DNA of 64,000 nucleotides from Salinicola endophyticus. Its GTDB lineage: Bacteria > Pseudomonadota > Gammaproteobacteria > Pseudomonadales > Halomonadaceae. A model generated the notes under the pieces. It did not search any database, was not told the origin of the DNA, and worked only from the letters and a program-made list of their open reading frames with translations. Position numbers and translations under genes: made by a program. The stretch covers positions 3,720,001 through 3,784,000 of the forward strand of contig NZ_CP159578.1 of the NCBI RefSeq assembly GCF_040536835.1, written 5' to 3'. The stretch's first letter is position 1. Every line of letters begins with the position of its first letter. Positions 27,919 through 36,709 of the stretch are shown in pieces.

Positions 27919-28410
27919 TCAGGGCGTATCCGGCCGGGTAAAGGCCAGCCGCACCCGTGGCAGCGACTCGCCGAAGCGCTCGACCGTCTCCTCGGCCAGT
28001 CGGGCCCACCCCCGCGCCTCCAGCGCCGGCGCCAGCATCAGGCTGGCATCGATCAGCACGCGGGTGTGGCCGGCGGCGAGCAACGCCTCCAGCGACAGTT
28101 CGAGCAGGCGCGAGCCGACGCCCTGGCGGGTGATCGCGGGCCACACATAGAGGGTCTCGATACGCCCGTCGCTGGCGTCACGCTCGCAGAAGCCGACACA
28201 GTGGCCGTCGCACTCGGCGACCAGGGTGGGATAGAGCGCTTGGCGCGCCATCCACGCTTCGGCGGTGCGCGGCAGCGCCGCCGACCACGCCTCACGCTGG
28301 GACAGGGTGTAGCGGCTCGATGCCCCCTCCATGACCGCATGGTGGAAGACCTCGGCCTGGTCGGCCGCATCCCGCGGCAGCGCTTCTCGAAAGCGGGTAC
28401 GTTCCAGCAT
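27919..28410 (-). CDS. GNAT-family N-acetyltransferase
   Basis: A 163-residue GNAT protein. The acetyl-CoA-binding motif A is visible as IETLYVWPAITRQGVGSRLLE, with the preceding beta strand LVAECDGHCVGFCE and a C-terminal segment ALEARGWAR. It should acetylate an amine, but the acceptor cannot be predicted. The frame extends to 28560; the ATG at 28410 is chosen because a GGAGAG site stands before it and the upstream residues overlap the ARD-like gene. The ARD-like gene ends 61 bases upstream. Confidence 0.83.
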   Translation of the reverse strand: MLERTRFREALPRDAADQAEVFHHAVMEGASSRYTLSQREAWSAALPRTAEAWMARQALYPTLVAECDGHCVGFCERDASDGRIETLYVWPAITRQGVGSRLLELSLEALLAAGHTRVLIDASLMLAPALEARGWARLAEETVERFGESLPRVRLAFTRPDTP

Positions 28411-28471
28411 CACGGTCTCTCCGGGTTCGGGATGGGTGGCGAGCCGCGCCATCATCGGGCCAGCGCCGGGT

Positions 28472-29035
28472 TTAGGCAACTTCAGCGTAAAGCGCTTCAT
28501 AGCGCGGAAAACGCAGCGCGATGTCGCTGGTGGTCTCGAGCCGATGATGCGCCGTCTCATCGCTCCAACTCAAGGCCACGAAGTCGGGGCTGGGACCGAT
28601 GTCGAACCAGTGCGGCACGCCAGCCGGGATCAGCAGCAGATCGCCACGCTCACAGCCGATGACATAGACCCGGCCATTGAGGTGGAGGTAGAACACCGCC
28701 TGACCATGCAGCAGCAGGTGCCAGTCATCGCTGTCGCTACGCGATTCGCGGGAGAGACTCTCACGCTCGAGCCCGCCGGTGTCAGCGAGATAGCGTGGGC
28801 TCATGCCGCGCAGCTCGACCCGGCGGCAGTCGCTGAGCTGGCCTACCTCAGCGATGATCGGCGTGTAGCGAGCCAGCAGCGCATCGCTCGGTGCGCTTTC
28901 CGGCATCGCCGGCAACGGATGATGACGATAGTGGATCGCATTGGCTTCGAGTTCGAGGCGCAGACGCTCGGGCTCTTGGGTCGTCAGCAGCGGCTGTTCG
29001 CCGTCGGCTTCGTGATAGACGCGTAGGAAACTCAT
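28472..29035 (-). CDS. Acireductone dioxygenase-like cupin with altered metal site
   Basis: A 187-residue ARD-family cupin. The C-terminal half (VFYLHLNGRVYVIGCERGD, then IPAGVPHWFDIG) and the N-terminal half fit acireductone dioxygenase of the methionine salvage pathway. However, where ARD has the metal motif HxHxxxE before this block, the protein reads SRSDSDD, aligning Ser, Ser and Asp with the two His and the Glu; only the last His (PHWFD) is kept. I checked this stretch codon by codon. No other methionine salvage gene is nearby. It may bind metal poorly or have another function. GGAGAGG precedes the ATG. Confidence 0.8.
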   Translation of the reverse strand: MSFLRVYHEADGEQPLLTTQEPERLRLELEANAIHYRHHPLPAMPESAPSDALLARYTPIIAEVGQLSDCRRVELRGMSPRYLADTGGLERESLSRESRSDSDDWHLLLHGQAVFYLHLNGRVYVIGCERGDLLLIPAGVPHWFDIGPSPDFVALSWSDETAHHRLETTSDIALRFPRYEALYAEVA

Positions 29036-29242
29036 CCAACCTCTCCGTGGTATGGCGCGACTCCGGCGCCGTCGATACGCGTGCAGCCCGCTCCTTCGGG
29101 CCCGCTCGCGGGGGTGTCCCGCTGACAGTATGGCACCGCCTGCGCATCCGGCTAGGACGGCGCGCAGCTACCGTGTCGGCGCCCCGCTTGTAAGGGCCAC
29201 GGGCGATGTCGCGCATTGCGCACGGCCGCCTCAGCCGCCACC

Positions 29243-30133
29243 ATGACGCTTCTTCGCCCCACCCTGCCCTTGCCGCGCACGGTGGCGCTACCACCGGCTT
29301 CGGACACGCCCGCCTTGACCACGCCAGACATCCGACTCGACGATCCCTCAGCGCCGCTCACGCTGACCCCGATCGGCACCCTCGCCAGCGACTACCCCGA
29401 CAAGTTCGGCATCCCGCGCCAGCCTGGGCTGGCCCCCAGCGCGCGTGCCATTCTCTATCTGGAGGCGGCATTCGACGATCCACTGGCGGTGGAAGGGATC
29501 GATGCCTTCAGCCACCTGTGGCTGAGCTTCGTGTTCGACCGCAGCCCGACCAGCTGGTCGCCCCGGGTGCGCCCGCCACGCCTGGGCGGCAACCAGCGCG
29601 TGGGGGTCTTCGCCAGCCGCAGCACCCACCGCCCCAACCGCCTGGGGCTGTCGCTGGTAGAGCTGGTGAAGGTCGAACTCAGCACCCGCCCCACGGCGGC
29701 CGCCGAGCCCATCGCCGGCTCGCCGCTGGCCGCCCGACGCAGCCGGGTGAAACTGCATCTGCGCGGCCACGATCTGTGCGATGCCACCCCGATCGTCGAT
29801 ATCCGGCCCTATCTGCCGTGGGCGGAGTCACAGCCGCAGGCGCGGGCCGGCTTCGCCCCGGCTGCCCCCGCGCCCATGACGGTCGGCTTCAGTGACGGCG
29901 CCCGGCGCGCCCTCGCTGCACATGCCGACGGCGCCGGGCTGAGCGCACTGATCGAGGAGGTGCTGGCCCAGGACCCGCGCCCGGCCTACCACGCTCGGGC
30001 CGGCAGCGACTCGGGGCGCGAGTACGGGGTCTGCCTGCGCGACGTCAATGTACGCTTCCGGGCGGTGTCCGACGATATCGGCGACAGCCTGCAGGTGATC
30101 GCCATCGAACCGCGCCCCAACGGGGCAGTCTGA
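29243..30133 (+). CDS. trmO: tRNA (N6-threonylcarbamoyl-A37)-N6-methyltransferase TrmO/TsaA
   Basis: A 296-residue protein of the TsaA/TrmO family, which methylates N6-threonylcarbamoyladenosine at position 37 of some tRNAs using S-adenosylmethionine. The beta-barrel domain shows PIGTLASDYPDKFGIPRQP, then FSHLWLSFVFD and GVFASRSTHRPNRLGLSLV, all typical. The C-terminal domain has VCLRDVNVRFR. The ATG at 29243 is preferred to an upstream alternative at 29216; the first 40 residues are Pro/Thr-rich and variable. It is divergent from the ARD-like gene across about 200 bases. Confidence 0.92.
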   Translation: MTLLRPTLPLPRTVALPPASDTPALTTPDIRLDDPSAPLTLTPIGTLASDYPDKFGIPRQPGLAPSARAILYLEAAFDDPLAVEGIDAFSHLWLSFVFDRSPTSWSPRVRPPRLGGNQRVGVFASRSTHRPNRLGLSLVELVKVELSTRPTAAAEPIAGSPLAARRSRVKLHLRGHDLCDATPIVDIRPYLPWAESQPQARAGFAPAAPAPMTVGFSDGARRALAAHADGAGLSALIEEVLAQDPRPAYHARAGSDSGREYGVCLRDVNVRFRAVSDDIGDSLQVIAIEPRPNGAV

Positions 30134-30209
30134 GACCACAGCGTTTTGGGCTGGCCTAGTGGCGCCACCCCCGCTAGGGTGCTCATATCAAAGACCGGAG
30201 CGTTACTAC

Positions 30210-30776
30210 ATGTTGAAATCGATCCTGGCGGCCGGGCTCGTCGCCCTGCCGCTGCTCTCGACCCCGGCGCTGGCCGATGCCGATCATCCCCACGTGCGCC
30301 TGGAGACCAGCCAGGGCAACATCGAGCTCGAACTCGACGCCAAGGCGGCGCCGCGCACGGTGGCCAACTTCCTGCGCTATGTCGACGAGGGGCACTACCA
30401 GGGCACGGTGTTCCACCGGGTCATCCCCGACTTCATGATCCAGGGCGGCGGCCTGGATGCGGATCTCGAACCCAAACCGACCCATGATCCGATCCCGCTG
30501 GAGAAGAGCGGCCTGAAGAACACCCGTGGCACCATCGCCATGGCGCGCACCGCCAATCCGGACTCCGCCACCAGCCAGTTCTTCATCAATCTGGTCGACA
30601 ACGACGCGCTGAACTATCGCGATCTCTACAACCCCGGCTACACCGTGTTCGGACACGTGGTCTCGGGCATGAACGTCGTCGACAAGATCGCCGAGACGCC
30701 CACCGGCCGCCGCGGGCCGCACGCCGACGTGCCGACCCAGCCGATCACCATCGTCGGCGCCGAGCGGGTCGACTGA
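30210..30776 (+). CDS. ppiA: Periplasmic peptidyl-prolyl cis-trans isomerase, cyclophilin type
   Basis: A 188-residue cyclophilin with a signal peptide (MLKSILAAGLVALPLL, cleavage expected after ALA at about residue 22). The catalytic domain has VFHRVIPDFMIQGGGL, containing the active-site Arg and Phe, and the block TIAMARTANPDSATSQFFIN. It catalyses proline isomerisation of exported proteins in the periplasm; the signal peptide separates it from cytoplasmic PpiB. It is 76 bases downstream of trmO and ends before a strong hairpin. Confidence 0.92.
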   Translation: MLKSILAAGLVALPLLSTPALADADHPHVRLETSQGNIELELDAKAAPRTVANFLRYVDEGHYQGTVFHRVIPDFMIQGGGLDADLEPKPTHDPIPLEKSGLKNTRGTIAMARTANPDSATSQFFINLVDNDALNYRDLYNPGYTVFGHVVSGMNVVDKIAETPTGRRGPHADVPTQPITIVGAERVD

Positions 30777-30819
30777 CGCGCGGCTCGGGCATCACAGCTG
30801 CGCGTGCCTCATAACGACG

Positions 30820-30849
30820 AGAGCCCCGGCACCTGGGTGCCGGGGCTCT
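30820..30849. terminator. Bidirectional terminator between ppiA and purC
   Basis: AGAGCCCCGGCACC (30820-30833) pairs with its perfect complement at 30836-30849, leaving a tight TG turn. GC-rich, between two convergent genes. It is followed by only a short U-containing stretch. Confidence 0.7.
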
Positions 30850-30910
30850 GTCCATTCGGGCCATCTGGGCTATCGCGCCGCCAGGCGATCCTGGCGGCGG
30901 GCGGATGGGC

Positions 30911-31624
30911 TCAGTCGAAGCTCATGCCCAGGCGCCGGCCGACCTCTTCGTAAGCCTCGATCACCCCGCCCAGCCCCTGACGGAAGCGATCCTTGTCCAT
31001 CTTCTCGCGGGTCTCGGCATCCCACAGGCGGCAGCCGTCGGGGGAGAACTCGTCACCGAGCACGATCTCGCCCTCGAACACGCCGAACTCGAGCTTGTAG
31101 TCGACCAGCAGCATGCCGCCATCGAGGAACAGCTGCTTGAGCACCTCGTTGACGCGGAAGGTGAGCGACTTCATGGTCGCCAGCTGTTCGGGCGTCGCCC
31201 AGCCGAAGGTCTCGGCCAGCGACTCGTTGATCATCGGGTCGCCCTTCTCGTCGTTCTTGAGGAACAGCTCGAACGTCGGCGGCTCCAGGGCGATACCTTC
31301 CTCGACCCCGAGACGCCGCACCAGGCCGCCCGCGGCCAGATTGCGCACCACGCACTCCACCGGGATCATCTCGAGCTTCTTGACCACGCACTCGGTATCG
31401 GAGAGCAGCTGATCGAAGTGGGTAGGAATGCCCGCCTCGGCCAGCTTGCTCATGATGAAGGCGTTGAAGCGGTTGTTGACCATGCCCTTGCGTTCCAGCG
31501 CTTCCTTCTTCTTGCCGTCGAAGGCGCTGGTGTCGTCGCGGAAGTGCAGCACCAGCCGCTGGGGGTCGTCGCTCAGATAGACCGACTTGGCCTTGCCGGC
31601 GTAGAGAAGATCGCGTTTTTGCAT
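30911..31624 (-). CDS. purC: Phosphoribosylaminoimidazole-succinocarboxamide synthase
   Basis: A 237-residue SAICAR synthetase of the short bacterial type. It joins aspartate to CAIR with ATP in purine synthesis. Motifs: [35 protein letters not shown] and the ATP-site LVDYKLEFG. The start is the ATG at 31624 ([13 protein letters not shown]); the frame's earlier Met gives a non-conserved Arg-rich extension. It is the last gene of the dapA-bamC-MBL-purC unit, an order shared with Pseudomonas. Confidence 0.96.
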   Translation of the reverse strand: MQKRDLLYAGKAKSVYLSDDPQRLVLHFRDDTSAFDGKKKEALERKGMVNNRFNAFIMSKLAEAGIPTHFDQLLSDTECVVKKLEMIPVECVVRNLAAGGLVRRLGVEEGIALEPPTFELFLKNDEKGDPMINESLAETFGWATPEQLATMKSLTFRVNEVLKQLFLDGGMLLVDYKLEFGVFEGEIVLGDEFSPDGCRLWDAETREKMDKDRFRQGLGGVIEAYEEVGRRLGMSFD

Positions 31625-31702
31625 GGAGCTGTCTCCGCGTCGCCGCCGTCGGGCGGCTGTCTTGAGGTTGGGTGTCACGCAACGCCGCAGTGGCCGGCCT
31701 GT

Positions 31703-32506
31703 TCAGGCCACCCGCTGCCAGTCGGTGCCGTGGTCCTGGGTCGAGATCATCAGCCGCGACTCGTCGCCGTCGAGCAGCGGCGTCAGGGTTTCCAGGACGC
31801 GTTCGGGGTGGTTATTTTGCGCCGAGAGGTGCGAGCACACAATCCGCTCCAGCCGATCCAGGCCGAGCCGCTGCAGCAGCGTCGCCGCCTGGGCGTTGGC
31901 CAGATGCCCCCAGCGGCCGGCGACGCGACGCTTGAGATGGGGCGGATAGGGCCCCTCGGCGAGCATCCGCGGGTCGTGGTTGCACTCGAGGAAGAGCGCG
32001 TCGCAGTGGCGAAACACCTCGACCACGTGCGCCGTGGGGTGGCCGAGGTCGGTCAGCAGCCCCAGACTGCGCGCCTGGGCGCGGATCCGGAACTGGATCG
32101 GTTCGCGGGCATCGTGGGGCACGGTCACCGGATCGATCTCCAGCCCGCCGATGGCGAAGCGCGCCTGGGGCGTGAGCAGATCGAGTTCGGGCACCTCGCC
32201 GAGCTTGCCCGAGAGCCAGCTGCCGGCGCTCAGGTGCACTGGCAGACGATAGCGCCGCGCCAGGGCGCCGACGCCGGTGATATGGTCGCTGTGCTCATGG
32301 GTCACCAGCAGCGCCGAGAGCTGGCGCGGATGCACGCCGAGCCGCGCCATGCGCCGCTCGGCCTCGCGCATGCCGAAGCCGCAGTCGACCAGGATCAGCG
32401 TCTCGCCGTCGCTGACCAGGGTCGCGTTGCCCTTGCTGCCACTGCCCAGCGAGGCGAAGTAGAGCCCGGGCGCGGCCCCCGGCGCCAGCGGCGACCCCTG
32501 CGCCAT
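31703..32506 (-). CDS. MBL-fold metallohydrolase (YycJ/PA1012-like)
   Basis: A 267-residue metallo-beta-lactamase-fold hydrolase with the zinc motif THEHSDHITG, then FLECNHDPRML and SHLSAQNNHPE, which match the YycJ/WalJ-type subgroup. The start ATG at 32506 overlaps the bamC stop as ATGA. Pseudomonas has a gene of this type at the same place between bamC and purC, so the linkage is conserved. WalJ-type proteins have been tied to nuclease function in Gram-positives; the role here is unproven. Confidence 0.88.
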   Translation of the reverse strand: MAQGSPLAPGAAPGLYFASLGSGSKGNATLVSDGETLILVDCGFGMREAERRMARLGVHPRQLSALLVTHEHSDHITGVGALARRYRLPVHLSAGSWLSGKLGEVPELDLLTPQARFAIGGLEIDPVTVPHDAREPIQFRIRAQARSLGLLTDLGHPTAHVVEVFRHCDALFLECNHDPRMLAEGPYPPHLKRRVAGRWGHLANAQAATLLQRLGLDRLERIVCSHLSAQNNHPERVLETLTPLLDGDESRLMISTQDHGTDWQRVA

Positions 32507-33456
32507 CAGCGCAGGGTCGCGGCGATGGCGTCGAGCAGGTCGCGCGCTTCGATCGGCGGCACCGGCTTGCCGCTGGGATCGGTCACAGTCACCGAGGTGA
32601 GCGCCGCCTGGGAGACCAGGTGCAGGCGATACGAGCGGTAATCGCTGCCGCCGCCGCCGAACCAGTCGAACCAGCCGCCGTCCTGATCCGCGGGGCGGTA
32701 GTCGACGAAGAACTCGCCGGCACTGCGGTTCTGGTCGACCAGCTTGAGGCGCTGCTGGTCGAAGCCGTTCTGGAGCTGGTAGTAGAGCTCGGACCAGGCG
32801 CGGTTGGCATCCAGGGCGAGATTGAGCTGCCAGGTGCCATCGCGATTGATCAGCTTGACCCGCTCGCTCTGGTCGAGCGGCTGAGCCGCCAGGGAGACGC
32901 CGCTGTCGCTGGCACCACTGGCTTCCAGATAGGCCTTGATCCCGCTCAGGCACTGGCCGGTATCGCCGATGTTACAGCGCACCTCACTGGTACCGCTGCG
33001 CAGCCCCTGGCGCAGGCTGATCTCACCCTGGGCGGTCTGAATACGCCCCTTGGCGGGGTCGATGTCGGTGGCACGCACGCCGTGGTCGACGGCGAAGCCC
33101 TGCAGCCGCGGCCACACGCTGGCCGGCGCGGCGTTGACCAGCAGCCAGCGCTCGTTGCCCGCCTGGCGCGCCTCGACGAACGGCTGCCCTTCGCTCGGCC
33201 CCGCCGCCAGCGGCTGCGGCCGCGGCGCGTCGGTATCCGAAGAGGCCATGAAGTCGCTGTCCGCCTGGGGCACCGGCATCGAGTCCTGATAACGGATCGG
33301 GTTGCTCGACGACGGCAGCTGCAGCGGTTTGCTCATCTTGGCATCGCGATACTCGTCATCGCGATTGTAATAATAACCATCCTGGAACAGACCGCAGCCC
33401 GACAGCGTCAGCGTCGCGCACAGCACCAGGGGCATCCCTTTGAGGATGGGCTTCAT
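32506..33456 (-). CDS. bamC: BamC outer-membrane assembly lipoprotein
   Basis: A 316-residue lipoprotein (signal MKPILKGMPLVLCATLTLSGC, lipobox LSGC). Next is the extended N-terminal lasso with YYYNRDDEYRDA, which packs on BamD, then two helix-grip domains separated by a linker near residue 190. BamC (NlpB) is an accessory of the BAM complex that inserts beta-barrel proteins. The ATG at 33456 is chosen because it gives a proper signal peptide. It lies 51 bases after dapA and overlaps the MBL gene by 4 bp. Confidence 0.88.
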   Translation of the reverse strand: MKPILKGMPLVLCATLTLSGCGLFQDGYYYNRDDEYRDAKMSKPLQLPSSSNPIRYQDSMPVPQADSDFMASSDTDAPRPQPLAAGPSEGQPFVEARQAGNERWLLVNAAPASVWPRLQGFAVDHGVRATDIDPAKGRIQTAQGEISLRQGLRSGTSEVRCNIGDTGQCLSGIKAYLEASGASDSGVSLAAQPLDQSERVKLINRDGTWQLNLALDANRAWSELYYQLQNGFDQQRLKLVDQNRSAGEFFVDYRPADQDGGWFDWFGGGGSDYRSYRLHLVSQAALTSVTVTDPSGKPVPPIEARDLLDAIAATLR

Positions 33457-33507
33457 GCATCCACCTTTGTTCGAAGCAAGTCTATTCGGCATCCGGCGTG
33501 CGCCGGC

Positions 33508-34392
33508 TCACGCGGTCTCGATTCCGGCCAGCTGCAACGCCTCGCCGACGCTGCCGTGGTAGCGCTCGGAGAGCCAGGTCAGCGGCAGGCGAATGCCCTT
33601 GTCGGCGTAGCCCATGCGGTTGAGCGCCCACTTCACCGGAATCGGATTGGATTCGATCCCCAGTGCGGTGTGCAGCGGCGCCAGGCGCGCGTTGATCTGG
33701 TGGGCACGCTCGTGGTTGCCGCCGGCGGCGGCCACGCACAGCTCGTGCATCGCCTTGGGCGCAACGTTGGCGGTCACCGAGATATCGCCGTGGCCGCCCA
33801 TCAGCATGAAGTCGCAGGCGGTGGGGTCGTCACCGGAGTAGAGCGCAAAATCGCTGCCCTTGAGGCGGTCGATCAGCTCCTCGGCGCGCTCCAGGTTGCC
33901 GGTAGCATCCTTGAGCCCGACGATGCGCTCGAGCTCGGCGAGACGGAAGACGGTCTCGTTGTAGATATCCGAGCAGGTGCGCCCCGGCACGTTGTAGAGA
34001 ATGATCGGCAGCTCGCTGGCCTCGGCGACCGCCTTGAAGTGCTGGTACAAGCCTTCCTGGGTCGGCTTGTTGTAGTAGGGTGCCACGGACAGGCAGCAGT
34101 CCGCCCCGACCTCGCTGGCGTAGCGCGCCAGCTCCACCGCCTCGGCGGTGTTGTTGGCGCCGGTCCCGGCGATCACCGGGATGCGCCCACCGACCTCCTC
34201 CACCACGGTGCGGATCACGTCGAAGTGCTCGGCGAACGACATGGTGGTCGGCTCACCGGTGGTGCCGGCGGCGACGATGGCGTCGGTGCCCTGGTCGAGA
34301 TGGAAGTTCACCAGGCGGCGCAGCGCCTCCCAGTCGATCTCGCCACCGGGCTTCATCGGTGTCGCCAAGGCGACGATGCTGCCTGTGATCAT
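33508..34392 (-). CDS. dapA: 4-Hydroxy-tetrahydrodipicolinate synthase
   Basis: A 294-residue DapA. It condenses pyruvate and aspartate semialdehyde in lysine and diaminopimelate synthesis. Motifs: GTTGEPTTM, the catalytic Tyr in ILYNVPGRT, and the Schiff-base Lys in [11 protein letters not shown]; the Arg of PGRTCSD that binds the substrate carboxylate is present, which separates it from the DapA-family aldolase at 50759. ATG at 34392. First gene of the dapA-bamC-MBL-purC unit. Confidence 0.96.
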   Translation of the reverse strand: MITGSIVALATPMKPGGEIDWEALRRLVNFHLDQGTDAIVAAGTTGEPTTMSFAEHFDVIRTVVEEVGGRIPVIAGTGANNTAEAVELARYASEVGADCCLSVAPYYNKPTQEGLYQHFKAVAEASELPIILYNVPGRTCSDIYNETVFRLAELERIVGLKDATGNLERAEELIDRLKGSDFALYSGDDPTACDFMLMGGHGDISVTANVAPKAMHELCVAAAGGNHERAHQINARLAPLHTALGIESNPIPVKWALNRMGYADKGIRLPLTWLSERYHGSVGEALQLAGIETA

Positions 34393-34746
34393 GTTGCGGT
34401 TCTCTCCCTTATGACCTGACGGGCGCATGGGCCTGACACAGGATTCCAAGACATGGGCCGAAAACAAGACACGGGCCGAAGAATGGAGGCCATCGCCAGG
34501 CCCGATAGGCCGCTCCGGACGCCCGTGGCACTGCCCGCGCTACGCATTTCGCAAACACCGAATGGTACTCAGGCTGCCGCGGCCTGTACAGCCGCGCCGC
34601 CGCCACTGCTGCCCGCAGCAGCGCCCATGCCACCGAGCATTGACCGCCGAGATCGGCTATCGTTCGATGCCAGTGGCACGCTGACCCGCGTCAAGCGTCG
34701 ACGCGTGCCCCTGTTTCCACGTCGTCACAGCTCATGGGAGGCAAGC
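34393..34746. other. Divergent intergenic region dapA / peroxiredoxin, with an 18-bp tandem repeat
   Basis: 354 bases without a credible gene. At 34448-34465 and 34466-34483 there are two adjacent copies of an 18-base unit (AAGACATGGGCCGAAAAC, second copy differing at three positions). In Pseudomonas this gap holds gcvR; here I see no gcvR-like frame or remnant on either strand. Promoters for both genes must lie here but no clear -35/-10 pair stands out. Confidence 0.5.
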
Positions 34747-35217
34747 ATGACACTCAGCATCGGACAACCGGTCGAGGACTTCACCGCCGACGCCACCAGC
34801 GACACCACCTTCCGCCTCAGCGACTACCGCGGCCAGCAGGTGGTGATCTACTTCTATCCCAAGGACAGCACCCCCGGCTGCACCACCGAAGGGGGCGACT
34901 TCCGCGACAACATCGACGCCTTCCGCGCCGCCAATACCGTGGTGGTCGGGGTCTCCCGCGACGGCCTCAAGGCGCACGAGAACTTCAAGGCCAAGCAGGG
35001 CTTTCCGTTCGAGCTGATCTCGGACCGCGACGAAGCGGTATGCCGTCAGTTCGACGTGATCAAGCTCAAGAAGATGTACGGCAAGGAGCATCTGGGCGTT
35101 GAGCGCAGCACCTTCCTGATCGACACCGAGGGCAAGCTCGCCCACGAGTGGCGCGGGGTCAAGGTACCGGGCCACGTCGAAGAAGTGCTCGCCGCAGCCC
35201 AGGAACTCAACGGCTGA
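34747..35217 (+). CDS. bcp: Thiol peroxidase of the Bcp/PrxQ type
   Basis: A 156-residue peroxiredoxin. The active site PKDSTPGCTTEGGDFRD carries the peroxidatic Cys. In most PrxQ proteins a resolving Cys follows five residues later (PGCTxxxC); here that place is Gly. One more Cys is present in EAVCRQFD. It may therefore work as a 1-Cys enzyme or use the distal Cys. It reduces hydroperoxides in the cytoplasm. GGAGG precedes the ATG. Divergent from dapA, as in Pseudomonas; convergent with the perM-like gene, seven bases apart. Confidence 0.92.
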   Translation: MTLSIGQPVEDFTADATSDTTFRLSDYRGQQVVIYFYPKDSTPGCTTEGGDFRDNIDAFRAANTVVVGVSRDGLKAHENFKAKQGFPFELISDRDEAVCRQFDVIKLKKMYGKEHLGVERSTFLIDTEGKLAHEWRGVKVPGHVEEVLAAAQELNG

Positions 35218-35223
35218 ACACCC

Positions 35224-36306
35224 TCACTGAGATGTGATCTCGGCCTGGCTGGCGATACCGCGCGGCCAGGCCTGGACCAGCGCCTTGATCAGGGTCGCCA
35301 GGGGGATGGCGAAGAAGATGCCCCAGAAACCCCACAGCCCGCCGAAGAAGAGCACCGCCAGGATGATCGAGACCGGGTGCAGGTCGACCGCTTCCGAGAA
35401 CAGGATCGGTACCAGCACGTTGCCATCCAGCGCCTGCAGAATGGCGTAGGCCAGCAGCACGTAGAAGAACTGCTCGCCCATGCCGAAGTGGAAGCCCGCC
35501 ACCGCGGCGACCGGCAGCGTGGCCACCGCGGCGCCGATATAGGGCACCAGCACCGACAGCCCCACCACCAGCCCGAGCAGCGCCGCATAGGGCAGCCCGA
35601 AGGCCCAGAAGGTGATGAAGGCGACGCTGCCGACGATGATGATCTCGATGGTCTTGCCGCGCACGTAGTTGGCGATCTGGTCGTCCATCTCCTGCCATAC
35701 CCGCGTCATCAGCGTGCGCTGGCGCGGCAGCAGCGAGAGCAGGAAGGCCACCAGGCGTTCGCGATCCTTGAGCATGAAGAAGACCAGGATCGGCACCAGC
35801 ACCAGATAGATGATCAGCGCCATCAGGCTACCCAGCGAGGCGAGCGAGAGGGTCAGCGCGCGCTGGCCCAGGGTGGAGGCCTGGCGCCCGGCGGAGGCGA
35901 TCCAGCCCTGGATCTGATCCGGGGTCACCACCGTGGGGTAGCGCGCCTGCAGCTGATCGAGCCAGAGCTGGCTGCTGGCGAACATGCGCGGCGCTTCCTG
36001 CACCAGCTCCATCAGCTGATTCCACACCAGCGGCAGCACGATCAGCGCCAGCGCCAACAACGCGCCGAGGAACAGCAGGAATACCAGCCCCACCGCCAGC
36101 AGTCGTGGCAGCCCGCAGCGTTCGAGCCAGCCGACCACGCCCTGCAGCAGAAAGGCCACCACCAGCGCGGTGAAAAAGGGCGCCAGCGCCTGCCCCATCC
36201 AGATCACCACGGCGAAACCGCCGACCAGCAGCGCCAGCAGGACGATCGCCTGTTCGTCGGAGAGGTAGCGCTCGAACCACTGCCGCAATACGCCTTTCAA
36301 ACTCAT
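35224..36306 (-). CDS. PerM/AI-2E-family transporter-like membrane protein
   Basis: A 360-residue membrane protein of the AI-2 exporter (TqsA/PerM) superfamily with 7-8 predicted helices. Recognisable are WLERCGLPRLLAVGLVFLLF, the conserved VRGKTIEIIIVGSVAFITF, and the late GNVLVPILFSEAVDLHPV. Function in this group is poorly defined; the PerM name follows synteny with bepA-yfgD-perM. Its ATG overlaps the TusA-like stop by 4 bp. Confidence 0.86.
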   Translation of the reverse strand: MSLKGVLRQWFERYLSDEQAIVLLALLVGGFAVVIWMGQALAPFFTALVVAFLLQGVVGWLERCGLPRLLAVGLVFLLFLGALLALALIVLPLVWNQLMELVQEAPRMFASSQLWLDQLQARYPTVVTPDQIQGWIASAGRQASTLGQRALTLSLASLGSLMALIIYLVLVPILVFFMLKDRERLVAFLLSLLPRQRTLMTRVWQEMDDQIANYVRGKTIEIIIVGSVAFITFWAFGLPYAALLGLVVGLSVLVPYIGAAVATLPVAAVAGFHFGMGEQFFYVLLAYAILQALDGNVLVPILFSEAVDLHPVSIILAVLFFGGLWGFWGIFFAIPLATLIKALVQAWPRGIASQAEITSQ

Positions 36307-36554
36307 GCCTCGCTATCCTTACCCGCCTTGCGCAGCCAGTAGCGGTAGCTCCCCGCCGTGGCCGTGCGCTCGACCAGGATGTGCCGGCTGTGCGCGGCGA
36401 AACTTTCGAAATCCCGCCACGAACCGGCGTCGGTGGCGACCACTTCGAGCAGCTCCCCCGGCTGCATGCCGGCGAGCGCCTGCTTGGCCTTGAGCAGCGG
36501 TAACGGACAGCTCAGACCCGAGGCGTCGAGCCGATGATCGGGGGCGTGGGACAT
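36303..36554 (-). CDS. TusA/SirA-like sulfur carrier protein
   Basis: An 83-residue protein. It opens with LDASGLSCPLPLLKAKQAL, containing the CPxP motif whose Cys carries a persulfide in TusA-family proteins. Pseudomonas has a TusA-like protein (PA1006) in the same gene order, linked to molybdenum-cofactor sulfur transfer; that role is only inferred here. The ATG at 36554 gives the right length. First gene of a pair with the PerM-like protein, divergent from the BepA-like protease. Confidence 0.88.
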   Translation of the reverse strand: MSHAPDHRLDASGLSCPLPLLKAKQALAGMQPGELLEVVATDAGSWRDFESFAAHSRHILVERTATAGSYRYWLRKAGKDSEA

Positions 36555-36709
36555 GACACTTCCTGCATCGGTTGAGTGGGCACCGTAGCGACAGTTGCAT
36601 ACCCTGGGGTTTGCAGGCAACGTCTGCCACAGGCTGCGGTCGAAGGCATCATAGCGCAGAACCGACAGCGACTTCCGTCGCTTTCGTCGGCGTCCAGACG
36701 AGAAGGTCG

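Noticed and set aside
34453..34746. N-terminal extension of the peroxiredoxin frame
   Set aside because: The extra 98 residues are low-complexity and Pro/Arg-rich, while the ATG at 34747 has a perfect GGAGG site and the family N-terminus.
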